From contig NC_088317.1 of NCBI RefSeq assembly GCF_910592395.1, forward strand, positions 19,204,039-19,268,038: 64,000 nucleotides of DNA, written 5' to 3'. The position numbers and the translations under genes are program-made. A model generated the notes under the pieces. It ran no database searches. It worked only from the letters and a program-made list of their open reading frames with translations, and was not told where the DNA came from. This DNA comes from Lineus longissimus (lineage: Eukaryota > Nemertea > Pilidiophora > Heteronemertea > Lineidae). Below, piece by piece: positions 10,883-22,265 of the stretch (position 1 is the first letter of the stretch; each line of letters opens with the position of its first letter).

Positions 10883-13800
10883 GTCATCCCCATGAGGTTA
10901 ATCCCAGCATGGTGATTGATGGATACAGCCCGATCAATCTCTCCATCGAGCTGGGACATGTCCAGATTGTCAAAATGTTAATAAAAGCAGGTTGGTGTTT
11001 ATACTCGTTGGAACTACTATTTCAATGTATTGTAATTGCCAGAAGTTGGTGAAAAATATTCCAAACCAGACTACAATATTTCAGAGAGATTCAAAATATT
11101 TCCTCGCCTCATCTAGATAGTTCTAGAGTTGTTTCTACAACTGTGCTGGAATATTGTAAGAAATCTAGATTGTTTGTTGGGCACCAGGGACTGATCAAAG
11201 CTTTCGCTTCAATTTGATAACTGTTTGTTTGTAGGTTGTAATCTTCGGCAGGCTGATGCACCCATCTATCCATTGCTGCAGGCAGCCATTTACGGCCGAC
11301 CAGAAATCGTGGAGATGCTGATCAAAAGTGGTTGTGATATAAACACGAGGAACGAATCAGATGAGACTGCGATGCATCTCATCGCTCAGGCAAATTCACC
11401 AAAACATGTCGAGGTCGCTTCGATTCTTGGTAAGTTGTGCATATGGTAGATAAACAATTGAATTATGTTCGACAAGGATGTAGACAGATACCCATGAATG
11501 AGAAAGAGGTCTTTTTTGAAAGTTGGATTACAACCAGGCACGTTTTAGGGGGGGGGGGCATCCCCTCTTATTTTTCAGATTTAGTTTTCTTTTTTTATAT
11601 CATTAAATTCAGAAAACTTGGGCTGTTTTTGGCTTCACCCCCTCATTGATAAGACACTCGCCATTTTCTTTTATTCCAGTTGCAGCAGGATTTGATGTGA
11701 ACGCCCTCGATCAAAATCTTATGGCACCTCTTCATATTGCCTCGTTTGAAATCTGTCGGGAAATTGTCAAGTCACCTCGATGCAACCTTAACATACGGAC
11801 AGTCACAGGTGATACCCCGCTGAAGTGTGCCATAAGGAATCGACAAACAGACACGGTGGAGGTGCTATTGGAGAAGGGTTGTTCCAAGGATGAGGCGAAC
11901 CTTATTGGGGAGACTCCACTCATGCTGGCATGTGAGAGTGGAGTCAAGTGTCTCAGTGTCGCCCAGGATCTCGTGTGCAAAGGAGCAAATATGGAACAGG
12001 TAAGGAGATGGCAGGAGTTGTCTTTAATCGAGCTGCCATGTTAAAAAAGCATTGTCTGAAAACTACAAAAGATAAGAGTTACTTCAGGCTCTAAGTTTTT
12101 CTTCCCCTGTGGGCCGAGGCAGAGTCTCCTTGACATGATCAAACAGTTCAAAACATTTTCAGAACGATTATGCGTCGCATCAAGCTGTTGTGAGATAGTG
12201 TGTGTCCTTCACTATGTTGGTGACTGTGGTAAGGGTCCTCTCATCACCTCAACGCCTGACTTCTCTATTAAGGTTGATAACCAGGGTATGACCGCCCTCC
12301 ACCACGCTGCTCACTGTGGCCAGGATGACATGGTCACGTTCCTAATCAGGTCAAGTAAGTATGCAACAAAGCTCATGATGGCAATGAAATAATCCTTAAC
12401 CCTTTATAGGCTGCAGGGTTTTGGCATGCTAGTACCCCTGGCCCAAACTGGGGATTGTAGAATAGCTGGTGATACCCAATGTCATTAGTGAGGTTGTCCC
12501 TGAGTAGAAAACAGAACTGCTCTTTTTACAGGGGACCACAGTAAACGATAGAACTGACAGTAAATTTAGCAGTATAAATCTGTCTCGGTCAGTAGTATGG
12601 GACATCCCAGTGATTATTATATGAGATCTGTCTCGGTCAGTAGTATGGGACATCCCAGTGATTATTATATGAGATCTGTCTCGGTCAGTAGTATGGGACA
12701 TCCCAGTGATTATTATATGAGATCTGTCTCGGTCAGTAGTATGGGACATCCCAGTGATTATTATATGAGATCTGTCTCGGTCAGTAGTATGGGACATCCC
12801 AGTGGTTATTATATAAGATCTGTCTCGGTCAGTGGTATGGGACATCCCAGTGGTTATTATATGAGATCTGTCTCGGTCAGTAGTATGGGACATCCCAGTG
12901 GTTATTATATGAGATCTGTCTCGGTCAGTAGTATGGGACATCCCAGTGGTTATTATATGAGATCTGTCTCGGTCAGTAGTATGGGACATCCCAGTGGTTA
13001 TTATATGAGATCTGTCTCGGTCAGTAGTATGGGACATCCCAGTGATTATTATATGAGATCTGTCTCGGTCAGTAGTATGGGACATCCCAGTGGTTATTAT
13101 ATGAGATCTGTCTCGGTCAGTAGTATGGGACATCCCAGTGGTTATTATATGAGATCTGTCTCGGTCAGTGGTATGGGACATCCCAGTGATTATTATATGA
13201 GGTCTGTCTCGGTCAGTAGTATGGGACATCCCAGTGATTATTATATGAGATCTGTCTCGGTCAGTAGTATGGGACATCCCAGTGATTATTATATGATTTT
13301 TTCAGACTGTAAAGCAACGAATAAGCAAGACAAAAATGGCCGCACACCTCTGTATCTGGCGACGAGTAGAGGTAAGTCAGGTACTTGTCTTCTTACAGTC
13401 ACTCTTCTGTTAGTGTAAGGGATTGTTCAACATCTTCCCAAGAGTACAGTACTGGCTGTCAGCGTGTTATTGGCCTGCCATAGCATTTAGAGTTCTTTAA
13501 GGCGTGTCAGTGCCAACTGTATACCGTCTATCAAAAATGTTGATCTAAAACAGACAATAGAGTTCACCAGTAGGGATGGTCCTGGGTAAGATGACTCTCA
13601 GTTTATGTATTGTGAAATGTTGAACGGTCCCTAACCTTTGGTTTGGGTGGAAATTTGTAATGGAAATCCACATCTTCAGGCATCATCTGGGATTATACAT
13701 AATAAAGATTAAATGATGATGCAGATTTATTGATATGTAAAGTGCTCAAGAATGTAAAGCACTTTCTATGTACATAAAAATTTGATACACTGCTCTAGTA

Positions 13801-15289
13801 AGACTATAGGAAAACAATGAGAATTAGAGGAATTGGCGTGTTCGGTTTTGTTGACTTGCCAATTTAGACCTCGTCATACACTCAGAGATAGTATTTGTTA
13901 CATTTACAGGCCACACTAGTATTGTGCAGTATTTAATCTCAAAGGGAGCAGACATCTCAATACCAAACAAAGAGGAGAAGTCACCGCTATACGTGGGTAA
14001 GTAGGACAGATCTCTCTCTATATGGTGACCGCTCTACGTGGGTAAGTAGGACAGATCTCTCTCTATATGGTGACCGCTCTACGTGGGTAAGTAGGACAGA
14101 TCTCTCTCTATATGGTTACATCCAGGGCCGATTTGTTCAAAGAAAGTTTTGTCACTAACGCTGGCGTTAAGTCTAACGGGTTAACTGAAGGAGATAACGG
14201 TATGCTAACACCAACGTTCGTGACAAAAGTCGTTTTGAACAACCTGGCCCTGGACTACGCTGTCTGCAGCATGTTCTTCAAGATCTTCTCTATAAGAGAC
14301 CCTCTGTGGAAACCTCCTCGAGCGCAAGTGAGTGGTTTTGCGTGCTTGTTGGTGCAGCGATGGAATGGGTTGTCATCCTGTAGCCTTCTTGCAAGATTGA
14401 AAGGGTGCTGTTTGGTGCACCTGTAATATTCAGTAGAAATTGCTCAGTTGTTAAGTATATATATGTATTTCTTCATCTTGTAGCTGCTTACTTTGGACAC
14501 CTCGAAATAGTGACAGATCTCTTAGCAGCAGGCGCCGACATTAACCAATCAGATTCACACAACAAAACCGCGTTATACGTGGCCACATACCACGGACGCA
14601 CAGACATTGTACGCACATTGATACGGAATAATGCGCATGTGAATCGAACAGATAAGAATGGCAAATCTCCACTGTACATTGCTGTGCTTCATGGGAACCT
14701 CCAGATTGCAGAGTTACTTATCAAAGGTATGTAACATTGGCGAGAGCTGCCTCATTTCAAAGGGGAAAGCCCAGATGCCATGAAATAACATGTGAACGTA
14801 TCCAAATTCCGTATCATCCTTGGGGAGATGTGGCCCCTCATGGGTAGTCTCCCAATGAGGGGGAAAAAACTTGTTTCTCGAAAAGACCAGTGTGACTAAT
14901 TCTACATGTGCCTTTCTTCTCCAGGTGGTGCTAATGTGAACTGGCCAGACAAAGATGGGCTGGTCCCCCTGCACATGGCCGTCAAGTTCCCAAAGCTGGA
15001 CATCCCGATGGTGAAGGTTCTGCTGTCTGCGGGCTGTGATCCCCTCAACCTGTACAGCTTCACGCAGTGGCTCCTTGTGAATAACATCATCCCTGAGGAC
15101 TGTATTGTTGGCGATGAAGAGTTCAACACATGGATCCAACTTGAAAAGACCAACGTAGTGCCACTCAAGATGCTGTGCCGTAGTGCTATTCAAACTATCC
15201 TCGGACAGCCAGACACGTACCGATCCAAAGTGCAGGAACTACCGATCCCAACACAATTGAAACATTATTTATCACTGAAGCCACTCTGA
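10765..15289 (+). CDS. Ankyrin-repeat and SOCS-box protein (ASB-like), complete, eight coding exons
   Basis: Exons: 10765-10990, 11235-11429, 11680-11999, 12273-12354, 13306-13371, 13910-13996, 14484-14726, 14925-15289. They sum to 1584 bases, 527 residues, with every phase matching. About 12-13 ankyrin repeats fill residues 15-450 (for example GRTPLYLATSRGHTSIVQYL, KTALYVATYHGRTDIVRTLI). Residues 484-527 form a SOCS box: BC-box PLKMLCRSAI, then Cul5-box-like LPIPTQLKHYL. Known for ASB proteins: the SOCS box recruits Elongin B/C and a Cullin-5 RING ligase while the ankyrin stack holds the substrate. The start ATG has a strong context (acgATGG). The protein begins MGNKYSHHSRRPR, matching an N-myristoylation signal (Gly2, Ser6) followed by basic residues, so membrane anchoring is inferred. 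I cannot assign a particular vertebrate ASB number. Confidence 0.93.
12578..13297. repeat. 48-bp intronic minisatellite, 15 copies
   Basis: Fifteen head-to-tail 48-bp units (key parts gatctgtctcggtcagtagt, atgggacatcccag, then a gattattatat/ggttattatat variant) make up about three quarters of the intron between exons 12273-12354 and 13306-13371. Each unit carries the small inverted repeat TGGGA-CA-TCCCA. The array stops only 8 bases before the exon 13306 boundary. The unit has no stop on either strand, so 16-residue repeat frames appear on both; the plus one is in frame with exon 13306. Confidence 0.95.
13983..14117. repeat. 45-bp repeat (3 copies) triplicating a 5' splice site
   Basis: Three exact-to-near-exact 45-bp units each contain TACGTGG|gtaagt. 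The first copy holds the last 14 coding bases and the donor of the exon 13910-13996; the second and third repeat that donor inside the intron. Confidence 0.93.
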
Positions 15290-15690
15290 TACTTGGAGTG
15301 TGTAGCCTCTCAATCAATGAGTTTCATCGTGCCATGTCAGTCTCCACGAGCCAAAAATCATCAAAATAACAGAATTGCGATATTTTTCATTTCAGGGGAT
15401 TATGGAATATAGTTGGGCTAACAAGGCAGGTTTTTGACTTCTAAATCTCTGATAAAACTATATGGTTGTTTCATAGATTTTATCAAGTTTTTGATGTAAT
15501 GTATTACATCATGCCTGGAAGGTGATGTTTGTGGGATGTGGAAGTGCACACACGATGTATCTATAATGATTCGCTGTGGACTTCAAATTGTCATCTGCTC
15601 TTCTTTGTAATGTTCAGTTTGAGGCCGTTATTGATATGGCACAATAAAGACCAGAGGGCTGATTTAATAAAGTATGTAACAGCTGAAGAT
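15290..15690 (+). terminator. 3' UTR and poly(A) signals of the ASB-like gene
   Basis: After the TGA at 15287-15289 there are two AATAAA signals at 15643-15648 and 15666-15671, about 20 bp apart. Cleavage would be near 15670-15695. This gives a 3' UTR of about 390 bases. Confidence 0.65.
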
Positions 15691-18585
15691 GATGATGGCT
15701 GAAATGCTCATTAAGTATAAGCAGTGGAACTTTCCAATTGGTCTCTTCTGTCTGACATAAGAAGAGTCTATTTCACAATGGTTGACTAATATTTGGTTGA
15801 GCACATCATTGTGTACTCTGTCACTATGATGGCCCAGAATTCTGGCTGATGATGTCATGATGCAATTAATTTATTTGAGTGATGTGACTGAGGGGACTCT
15901 TGAGAGAGTGAGAGATTGTTTATCTGATGCTCCACTTTGATGCTTTGTCCAGATTGAACTTTGCATGTACTGCCGACATCCTTGATGATGAGATTTGACA
16001 CTGAGTTGATCTGTGAAAATATCGTCCTGCATCTTGCAGCTCTATGATACCCTAGGTGTATGTGTTCAGCTAACCCTAGAAATAACCAGCTGGGATGGTT
16101 AATATACCCTCTTCCAACTGGTTATTGATCTTCTAAGGAGTGCTCTGTCTTGATAAATCAGGATTGTTGGCAAGTAGATTACTGTATTCAAAACCTGACA
16201 CTTTCATACTATATAACATGACTTCCTGTATTGAGTACAATTAAAGTGTACTTCACTACATTGTATTTCGTGCCAAAACTAGCCTTGGACCCCCCTCATT
16301 ATCCTGACGTGTCTTTGCAGGCTGCGAATGCCCCGCCACAATCCTGATGCATCTTTTCAGGCCTGCTATGCTCACCTGTGAATATACATTGTATGCCTTG
16401 TGAATTATCTTCTATAACTATGACGTATGATTTTGTGTAAGAATGCATTATGAATGTAGTAGATTTTGCAGGTGAGGACAGACACTATTTCAGGCCAGCA
16501 CTTGAGAGGTGACTCTCCCTCTCATCCAATACCAAGCATTCAGTTTCGAAATAGATTTGTGAATGTAGGACAACCAGTCAACCTATCCATTGGAATGTAT
16601 TTGTAATAGAAGATATATTGACATTTTCAAGTGCCTTATCAAGATTCGATCACATTGAAATGTTCATTAGACTTGCGTGTCAAACACAAAGTTAAACTGC
16701 GAATTCTCAAGTTTTATTTCTGGAATTTGTCACCCTGATCAGGTGAGCTTCTTTGCATTTCAAACCCTGAAATAGTGTTTCTCCTCAGTCTCAGTATGGG
16801 TACGGTATGTATCAATGTGTACAATCATGAATAGTTTGATATACTTTCACCAGGTGGAGTTATCAATCTCGATTCTTAGATTGTGGAGAACTATGGAGTA
16901 CATTGTACTGCATTATTCAATGTGGCTAAGGATCGACGAGTTTGAACGATTTCAGATAACACCGCTGAGGTTTGGGTGGAGTTTTAGTTCCTACCACAAG
17001 TTGCCCTCGTAGGACATGCTGAAAACACACCTCGGTGGGAGCTTCATTCCATCGAATGTAATACCACTCTCCATATCGGCATATCTCCATCTAAATCTCG
17101 GGAGCGCTGCCGCCAAAACAAGCTGCTATCTATTTACTTGCAAACCAATGTTGAAGTGTGTCCATGGACATGATCTAGTCATCATTTCAGTCGTATCGTC
17201 AGACCATTTTTCTGTGGCCGGGGACCTCATGTTGCAGTTTTGGAGATTGTCTTCGGCCCAGTTTCATGTATAACATATTCTAGCTGTTCTCTTGTTGATG
17301 TATAATTTCAAGAAGGACATGGCGAAGTGAACTCATTTTGTGTCGAGGATGCTTGGTTTGCTGACCATAACGTGACATCAAATATATCATGTATCATGTA
17401 AGGGAAGTCTATTGGCTTTCAAACCTCTTGCACAAAATGAGTTGATGTCTCTGTGGTCCATTTTAGCATTTGATCTTTGTGAGTGTTGTCCACCTGGTTG
17501 TTTATCAGGCTGTCTGAGACATATTGAGAGATGTAGTGGGCGAGGTGTCTGGTTAGATTTGGAGGCTACACACTTGGGTCGATGAATGGGCCTTGCACTG
17601 AACATTATGAGTGGTGTCCCTGTGCTCACTCTACAGTTTGTCAGATACCCTTGGTCACCCTGTCCACTGGGGAAATCACCAGCTCGAGCTTCAAAGCTCA
17701 TATAAAAACAAATGACGTATACATTCAGAGATGATTTGTGGAGTTGTTTGGCCATCATTCCAAGTGTGTAGACTCCATGTTATTAACCCCTTGAATGCAT
17801 GTCAGTGATCTAATGTGAGAGTGCGCATGCTTGGTATAATGCACCATGTCAATACAACACTCAATGCCTTTAATTATTGTATTTTTTCTACAAAATGGTG
17901 AGATTTTAATATATTTCTATGTCAGTATACTGTGTAGAAGTTTGAGGGTCTGCCTGGCTTTCGACTGGTTGTTACACCAAATTATGTGAAGCATGTATTT
18001 TAGAAACAATCCCAAAATGCTTCCGTGAGTGTCAAAATGTGTTTGCTTGAGATAAACGAAAAAGCTTTTGCCTTTGAAAAAAGTCCATGTGGTGAAAAAT
18101 AGGGCGCACTGTGCTTGACCTGGGCCAACCAGTCAAACCAAAGGCCAGGCAGACCTTTACAACATCAGTGTACATGTATACAACTGTGTCTACGTGTCCG
18201 TTGAATGTATGATTACTGTAAATTGATTGCAAGAGACACCCATGAAATTGAGCAAAAATGTGTATTCTATTCACCCCACCATGTAGCTGGAGATATCAAA
18301 GTGTTGAAGGAGGATTGTCTCAAGATAATGTCAGGTCACCACTATTCATAAGTAACAAGAGGCAACTTCTTAATGGATGCAATAGAAACTGTGCACACTT
18401 GTTCTATAAACCATTTGTCTATACTTTTGGATGTACATTTATGTCTGAAACGCCATTTACACTGGCACTCTGCGACAATAAAAAGTGTTGCCAACAGTAA
18501 TTTGTTTCTTTCCACATATCAAGTGCACCAGGTATACAGAGGAAAACAAAAAGAATATTTCACTGGAATAAATTCTTTAATTCTG
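15690..18585. other. Intergenic, no recognised feature
   Basis: Frequent stops in all frames, no exon with paired splice signals and no tandem array. Plain AT-rich intergenic DNA between the 3' ends of two convergent genes. Confidence 0.5.
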
Positions 18586-19252
18586 CAAGTTTATTTTAAA
18601 CTGTGGAGACCAATATTTACACATTGGCCGCCTCTTTCACAGACCTTGGCTGAAAGGTCCACTGTTTTCACATCAAACACATAATGTACAATGTATCTCT
18701 TGCTATACGGTTGTATGAATCTATTATGAGGAAAGTTTTGAAGGCTGTTAAAAAAATCAGTAAAATTAAGATCAATGTGTTTGACCATGTTTACACTGCA
18801 CATACACTACAGTAAGTTACAATGTACATCATTTTGGATATAATAAATGATATGCAAAATTCACATTTCGAGAATCTCCTTCAGAGCTTTCCATATCTTA
18901 CTAAAGCCTTCCAAGCTTTCCATCTGGCATGTGTCTGGTTGCTGATGGAAATGATATTATCGTCTTAAATCATGAATAAAGGTAATTATGAAATATTTTA
19001 CTAAACTGTGTTGTTTCTCTTTTCCTTGAATAAAGCATGAAAGGAGTAATGCTGGGCTGGCATTGAGGGAAGGTTGAGGAAGGTTCGAGTTCTCAATATA
19101 GGGGAAGGCCAGACAGGGGGCAGTTTTGTACAAACACTCAACAGTCGGCCAACTTATTGCAGATTGCTGTCGTATACTTGCTGTATATACATGTAAAATG
19201 CCTTCATGTCCTCCTTACTAAGTGCTGAATATCTGATTGTGAACGGTCCTGT
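18586..19252 (-). terminator. Probable 3' UTR of C1D with minus-strand poly(A) signal
   Basis: On the minus strand the first AATAAA after the C1D stop is at 18595-18590, giving a 3' UTR of about 660 bases. Plus-strand AATAAA motifs near 18974 and 19029 lack an attached gene. Confidence 0.4.
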
Positions 19253-19867
19253 TTATCGTTTCCTGTTCTTTTTCCCATGTTTTCCACCAGATTTCCCATC
19301 TATATCCTTTTTCATCTTCTTGGCGGCAGGAGATGAATCTGTTCCCGATGTTGACGTGCCTGCTGATTCTTGTCTTGATTGACTAAGTGCAGCTTTCCAA
19401 AGAGCTTTCTTGGCAGCCTGTGTGCTGTTTGCAGCCAATTCCTCCGCTTCTTTCCTCATCTCCGCATCTTTTTTTGCTTGTGCCCAGAGGGCGTTCTTGA
19501 TGAATCGGTTCGTCACAGGAAGATCTATCTTGGGCGCTAAGGCTTTATCTTGTATTTGCTTTGCTCGGCTCATATACTGTCGGATACCTCCCAGCTCTTG
19601 CTTCACCCGATGCTCCTTGGGATTTATCCCCTTCACATTCAAGTACATCCAAAACAAGGAGTTAATAGTGTAAGCAGAAATCAAGTCTATTTTAGCTTTA
19701 TCCAGCGGACTGAGGTTCTCCTGCACTTCACTGAAAGGTGTACTGAGAAGAGGGTTTATACATGTCTCTATCCTGGTGAGAGCTTCGTCGAAATCGTTCA
19801 GACGATCCTGTATTTCAATGGGAAAGTTGTCCTCATCACACGTTTCGTGATCCACGGGCGCTGCCAT
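19253..19867 (-). CDS. C1D: C1D nuclear exosome cofactor (Rrp47/Sas10-Utp3-C1D family), intronless
   Basis: A single uninterrupted frame of 204 residues with a strong start context (aaaATGG). Residues 15-130 match C1D: helices PIEIQDRLNDFDEAL, then the family signature DLISAYTINSLFWMYL (61-76), NPKEHRVKQEL (82-92), IRQYMSRAKQI (95-105) and RFIKNALW (121-128). Family knowledge: C1D binds the exosome ribonuclease EXOSC10/Rrp6 and structured RNA, acting in 3' processing of rRNA precursors in the nucleolus; it also binds DNA-PK and corepressors. Human C1D has 141 residues; this one has a longer, lysine-rich C-terminal tail (residues 130-204, ending HGKKNRKR), likely for nucleic-acid binding and nuclear import. 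Absence of introns in an intron-rich region is unusual and could mean a retrocopy or simple intron loss. Confidence 0.95.
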   Translation of the reverse strand: MAAPVDHETCDEDNFPIEIQDRLNDFDEALTRIETCINPLLSTPFSEVQENLSPLDKAKIDLISAYTINSLFWMYLNVKGINPKEHRVKQELGGIRQYMSRAKQIQDKALAPKIDLPVTNRFIKNALWAQAKKDAEMRKEAEELAANSTQAAKKALWKAALSQSRQESAGTSTSGTDSSPAAKKMKKDIDGKSGGKHGKKNRKR

Positions 19868-19974
19868 TTTGAAGCCAGTATAATTATATGGACGGGTCAG
19901 AGGTATGATATACTATGACTCTACGTCACCCCGACGCGGCATGTGTGGAAGGGTAATCGGAGGTATCGCTCCAG
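19868..19974 (-). promoter_or_regulatory. C1D promoter / 5' UTR
   Basis: Read on the minus strand, the start codon lies in CAAAATGGCAGCG, a YY1-like context like that of the ASB-like gene. Only about 107 bases separate the start codon from the foldback element at 19975, so the core promoter is either within this short stretch or partly inside the element. Confidence 0.4.
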
Positions 19975-20211
19975 CTTTTCGGCCCAGTCGGTTCGCTCCT
20001 AATCGAAGTCGTTTCGCTCCCTGGGACGGGTTTTTGTTAGGGAATTGAGAAAGTACTCTGGTACAATGAATTAGTTTGTAGAATCGACAACCCCCGAAAG
20101 TACATAGGCTTTGCCACTTGCACTTTACCGGGGTACTTTCTCAAGCCACAACAAAAAGTCCAAGGGAGCGAAACGACTTCGATTTGGAGCGAAATGAGTT
20201 GGGGCGAAAAG
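19975..20211. mobile_element. MITE-like element with about 90-bp terminal inverted repeats
   Basis: The left end (cttttcggcccag, then tcgaagtcgtttcgctccct, then gagaaagtactctgg) is repeated in inverted form at the right end (ccggggtactttctcaag, agggagcgaaacgacttcga, ggggcgaaaag). Length is about 237 bp and there is no coding capacity. Clear target-site duplications were not seen. Confidence 0.75.
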
Positions 20212-21825
20212 GACATGAATCGAAACAACCGCAATTCGTGTGGAAGTGACTCGACGTAGTTTGGCCAATTAGCACGTGTATTTTGACATTTCTGGGGAAA
20301 AACACGTGTTTTCTTCAAGCTTGGATGGATATTTAAAATAATGTTTATTTAGAATTGTGTGGTAAATACCAGGGAATCTGTGGGGTTTCTCGTGTATTGA
20401 TGCGAAATACTGTTTTGGTGTCTTTCACGTGTTTATTTTGACAGGTTTCGGCCATGTCACGTGGTTGCTCGTCTGCTGAAGATGCTGGCTCTCATCATGC
20501 ATGTCATCAACCATTGTCGTGGTGAAGCTAATCTCAGGCCCCTGAAGCCTAGTTTGTACTAGTTAGCGGGATTATCGGGCTGAACAAACAATAGTGTTGT
20601 CTAGAAGGCATGCCTCACTTCATTTTAGTCTAATGTTCGCTGTCTATTGAGTATTGACACTAGGCCTATTGTATTGTAGTCACTGTTGAATCAATGAATC
20701 CATTGAATGTCAGTTTTCTGTTAATTGCTCTGTGCTGTTATTTAGTTCTGTTCTGTTCACGGACTGTTGGTTCCATAGGACTCCATGTGTTGTGGCAATG
20801 GTTTTGTTACCTGTCCAAGCATAACCAGCCTTGAATCGGAGCTTTGACCTCCGATAATCCCTGCCTTCTTATACCTGGCTTTGGCAATGTTGGTTGCTTC
20901 TGATGTTTGGTCCTGGGTTTTATTATACGACACTTTCATAGTTGGCAAGGAACTTTATAGACAATGGGAGACTGCTAAAATGTGAAATTGGGAATGATTG
21001 CATCCTTGCTTTGCCAGTTGGCAGATTCCACATTTTAGCAGTCTCCAATTGTTTAAAGCGTACCGTCACCCCGACCGTTACCACTTCCACGCCGACTCTG
21101 TATAAAATGTTGTTTAAAGGACAGGAAAGATGATTCATTCTTGATTGAAGACAGTTGTCTTTATGTAGTAACACTAACAGTCAGTTGCGAGTTGCCGGCC
21201 TAGTTGTACACCTGACCAGTTGTAAGTCATAACTGAAAATGTTGGTGTACCGGTATTACCGTTAAACGATGTTGGGCAATTGGCATGGTCGCCTCTTGAC
21301 AGCTACTCTATGGATGACATCATACCGGCAATTGCAATATCATAATGTCTAAACTGTGTGCACATGGTCAGGATAGCTGAATGTGGTGCATGTTCAATCC
21401 ATCTAATGACTCATGCATCCAGAGCTCACGCTTTGTGGCCTCTGTTTTGTTGTATATTGATGCACATCGAAGGAAGAAATGTCTGATACATTCCTGAAAC
21501 ATTCAATCAATATGCTCTCCATTGTTATATGAAAAAATTACATATGAAAGTCTGCTGATACTCATGGTAAATATGGGAGGTTTGGATTATTAGATTTCAG
21601 ATCAGGTGCATGGTATTGTCTCTTTGGTCCCTGTCCTCATAAAATGGTATGTAGAACTGAAATAAAAGTTCTCTTTACCCTGTTCTGCCTAGGTGGTCCT
21701 TTAGATTGAGATGTCCTTCATCTTGAAAAGGGTTACATTTATTTCTGCATGTTATTCTTTGTAGCAGTAAAAAAGGTAAACATTGAATGAATTCTCTAGC
21801 TCAGCTAAAAAATCCTAATTTGCAG
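20212..21825. other. Intergenic, with one strong hairpin
   Basis: No coding exon is recognised. A short frame at 20454 (MSRGCSSAEDAGSHHACHQP...) has no support. A possible 5' end of the IQ gene could lie here, but no start signal stands out. The hairpin at 20953-21060 is listed separately. Confidence 0.4.
20953..21060. other. Long hairpin, precursor-miRNA-like or small foldback
   Basis: The arm at 20961-20987 (core gagactgctaaaatgtg) is matched in inverted form at 21026-21052 (core cacattttagcagtctc). Pairing extends imperfectly outward (aactttatagacaatgg against attgtttaaagc) and the loop is about 38 bases. Stem length and near-perfect pairing resemble a microRNA precursor or a tiny foldback element. 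I do not recognise the arm as a known microRNA. Confidence 0.45.
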
Positions 21826-22265
21826 TGCTTCCAAAACCCTGGTGAATTTTCTGGATGGTTGAAGGTCCATTGATGATGATGACTGAAATGGATCGCCATC
21901 ACGCGGAGGAGTTTGGAGGTAATGACCTGATACCAGATACGAGGGAGCTGATTGAGCTGGATGAGCCGGACGTTGATCAGATGAGGAGAGATCGCAATGA
22001 CAGGACAAGATGTGTGATGGAGGTGAGGGTCAACATTCTACACATCAAGAGTGGACAATCTTCAACCCTGTACATTGTCCTCTAATCACTTGATTCAAGT
22101 TCAATTTGACAAGAGATATCATCCAGCCTGTATCACCATACTCTAAACAATTGCAGGCTTTCATGTTGGTCATGTTATATCAATATTTCTTCCTTGGGCA
22201 TCTGATGTTTTGTTGTCCTTTTTCAGGCATTCAGTCCAAGTTTGGCCAAGACTGTTCTTCCAAAG
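21826..22265 (+). CDS. First visible coding exons of an unidentified long gene
   Basis: Exon 21826-22022 begins after aatttgcag and ends at ATGGAG|gtgagg. The best start is ATG 21888 (context gaaATGG); an upstream in-frame ATG at 21855 has a weaker context, and the frame is closed at 21843. It encodes an acidic, Arg/Asp-rich segment (RELIELDEPDVDQMRRDRND). A 39-base exon 22227-22265 follows in phase 0 (AFSPSLAKTVLPK) with a gtgagt donor. Both exons end in phase 0, as needed for the IQ exon at 38112. The link across a 15.8-kb intron is inferred. Confidence 0.5.

Noticed and set aside
12429-13418. 282- and 273-codon frames on opposite strands
   Set aside because: Produced by the 48-bp intronic array; only the short exon 13306-13371 inside is taken as coding.
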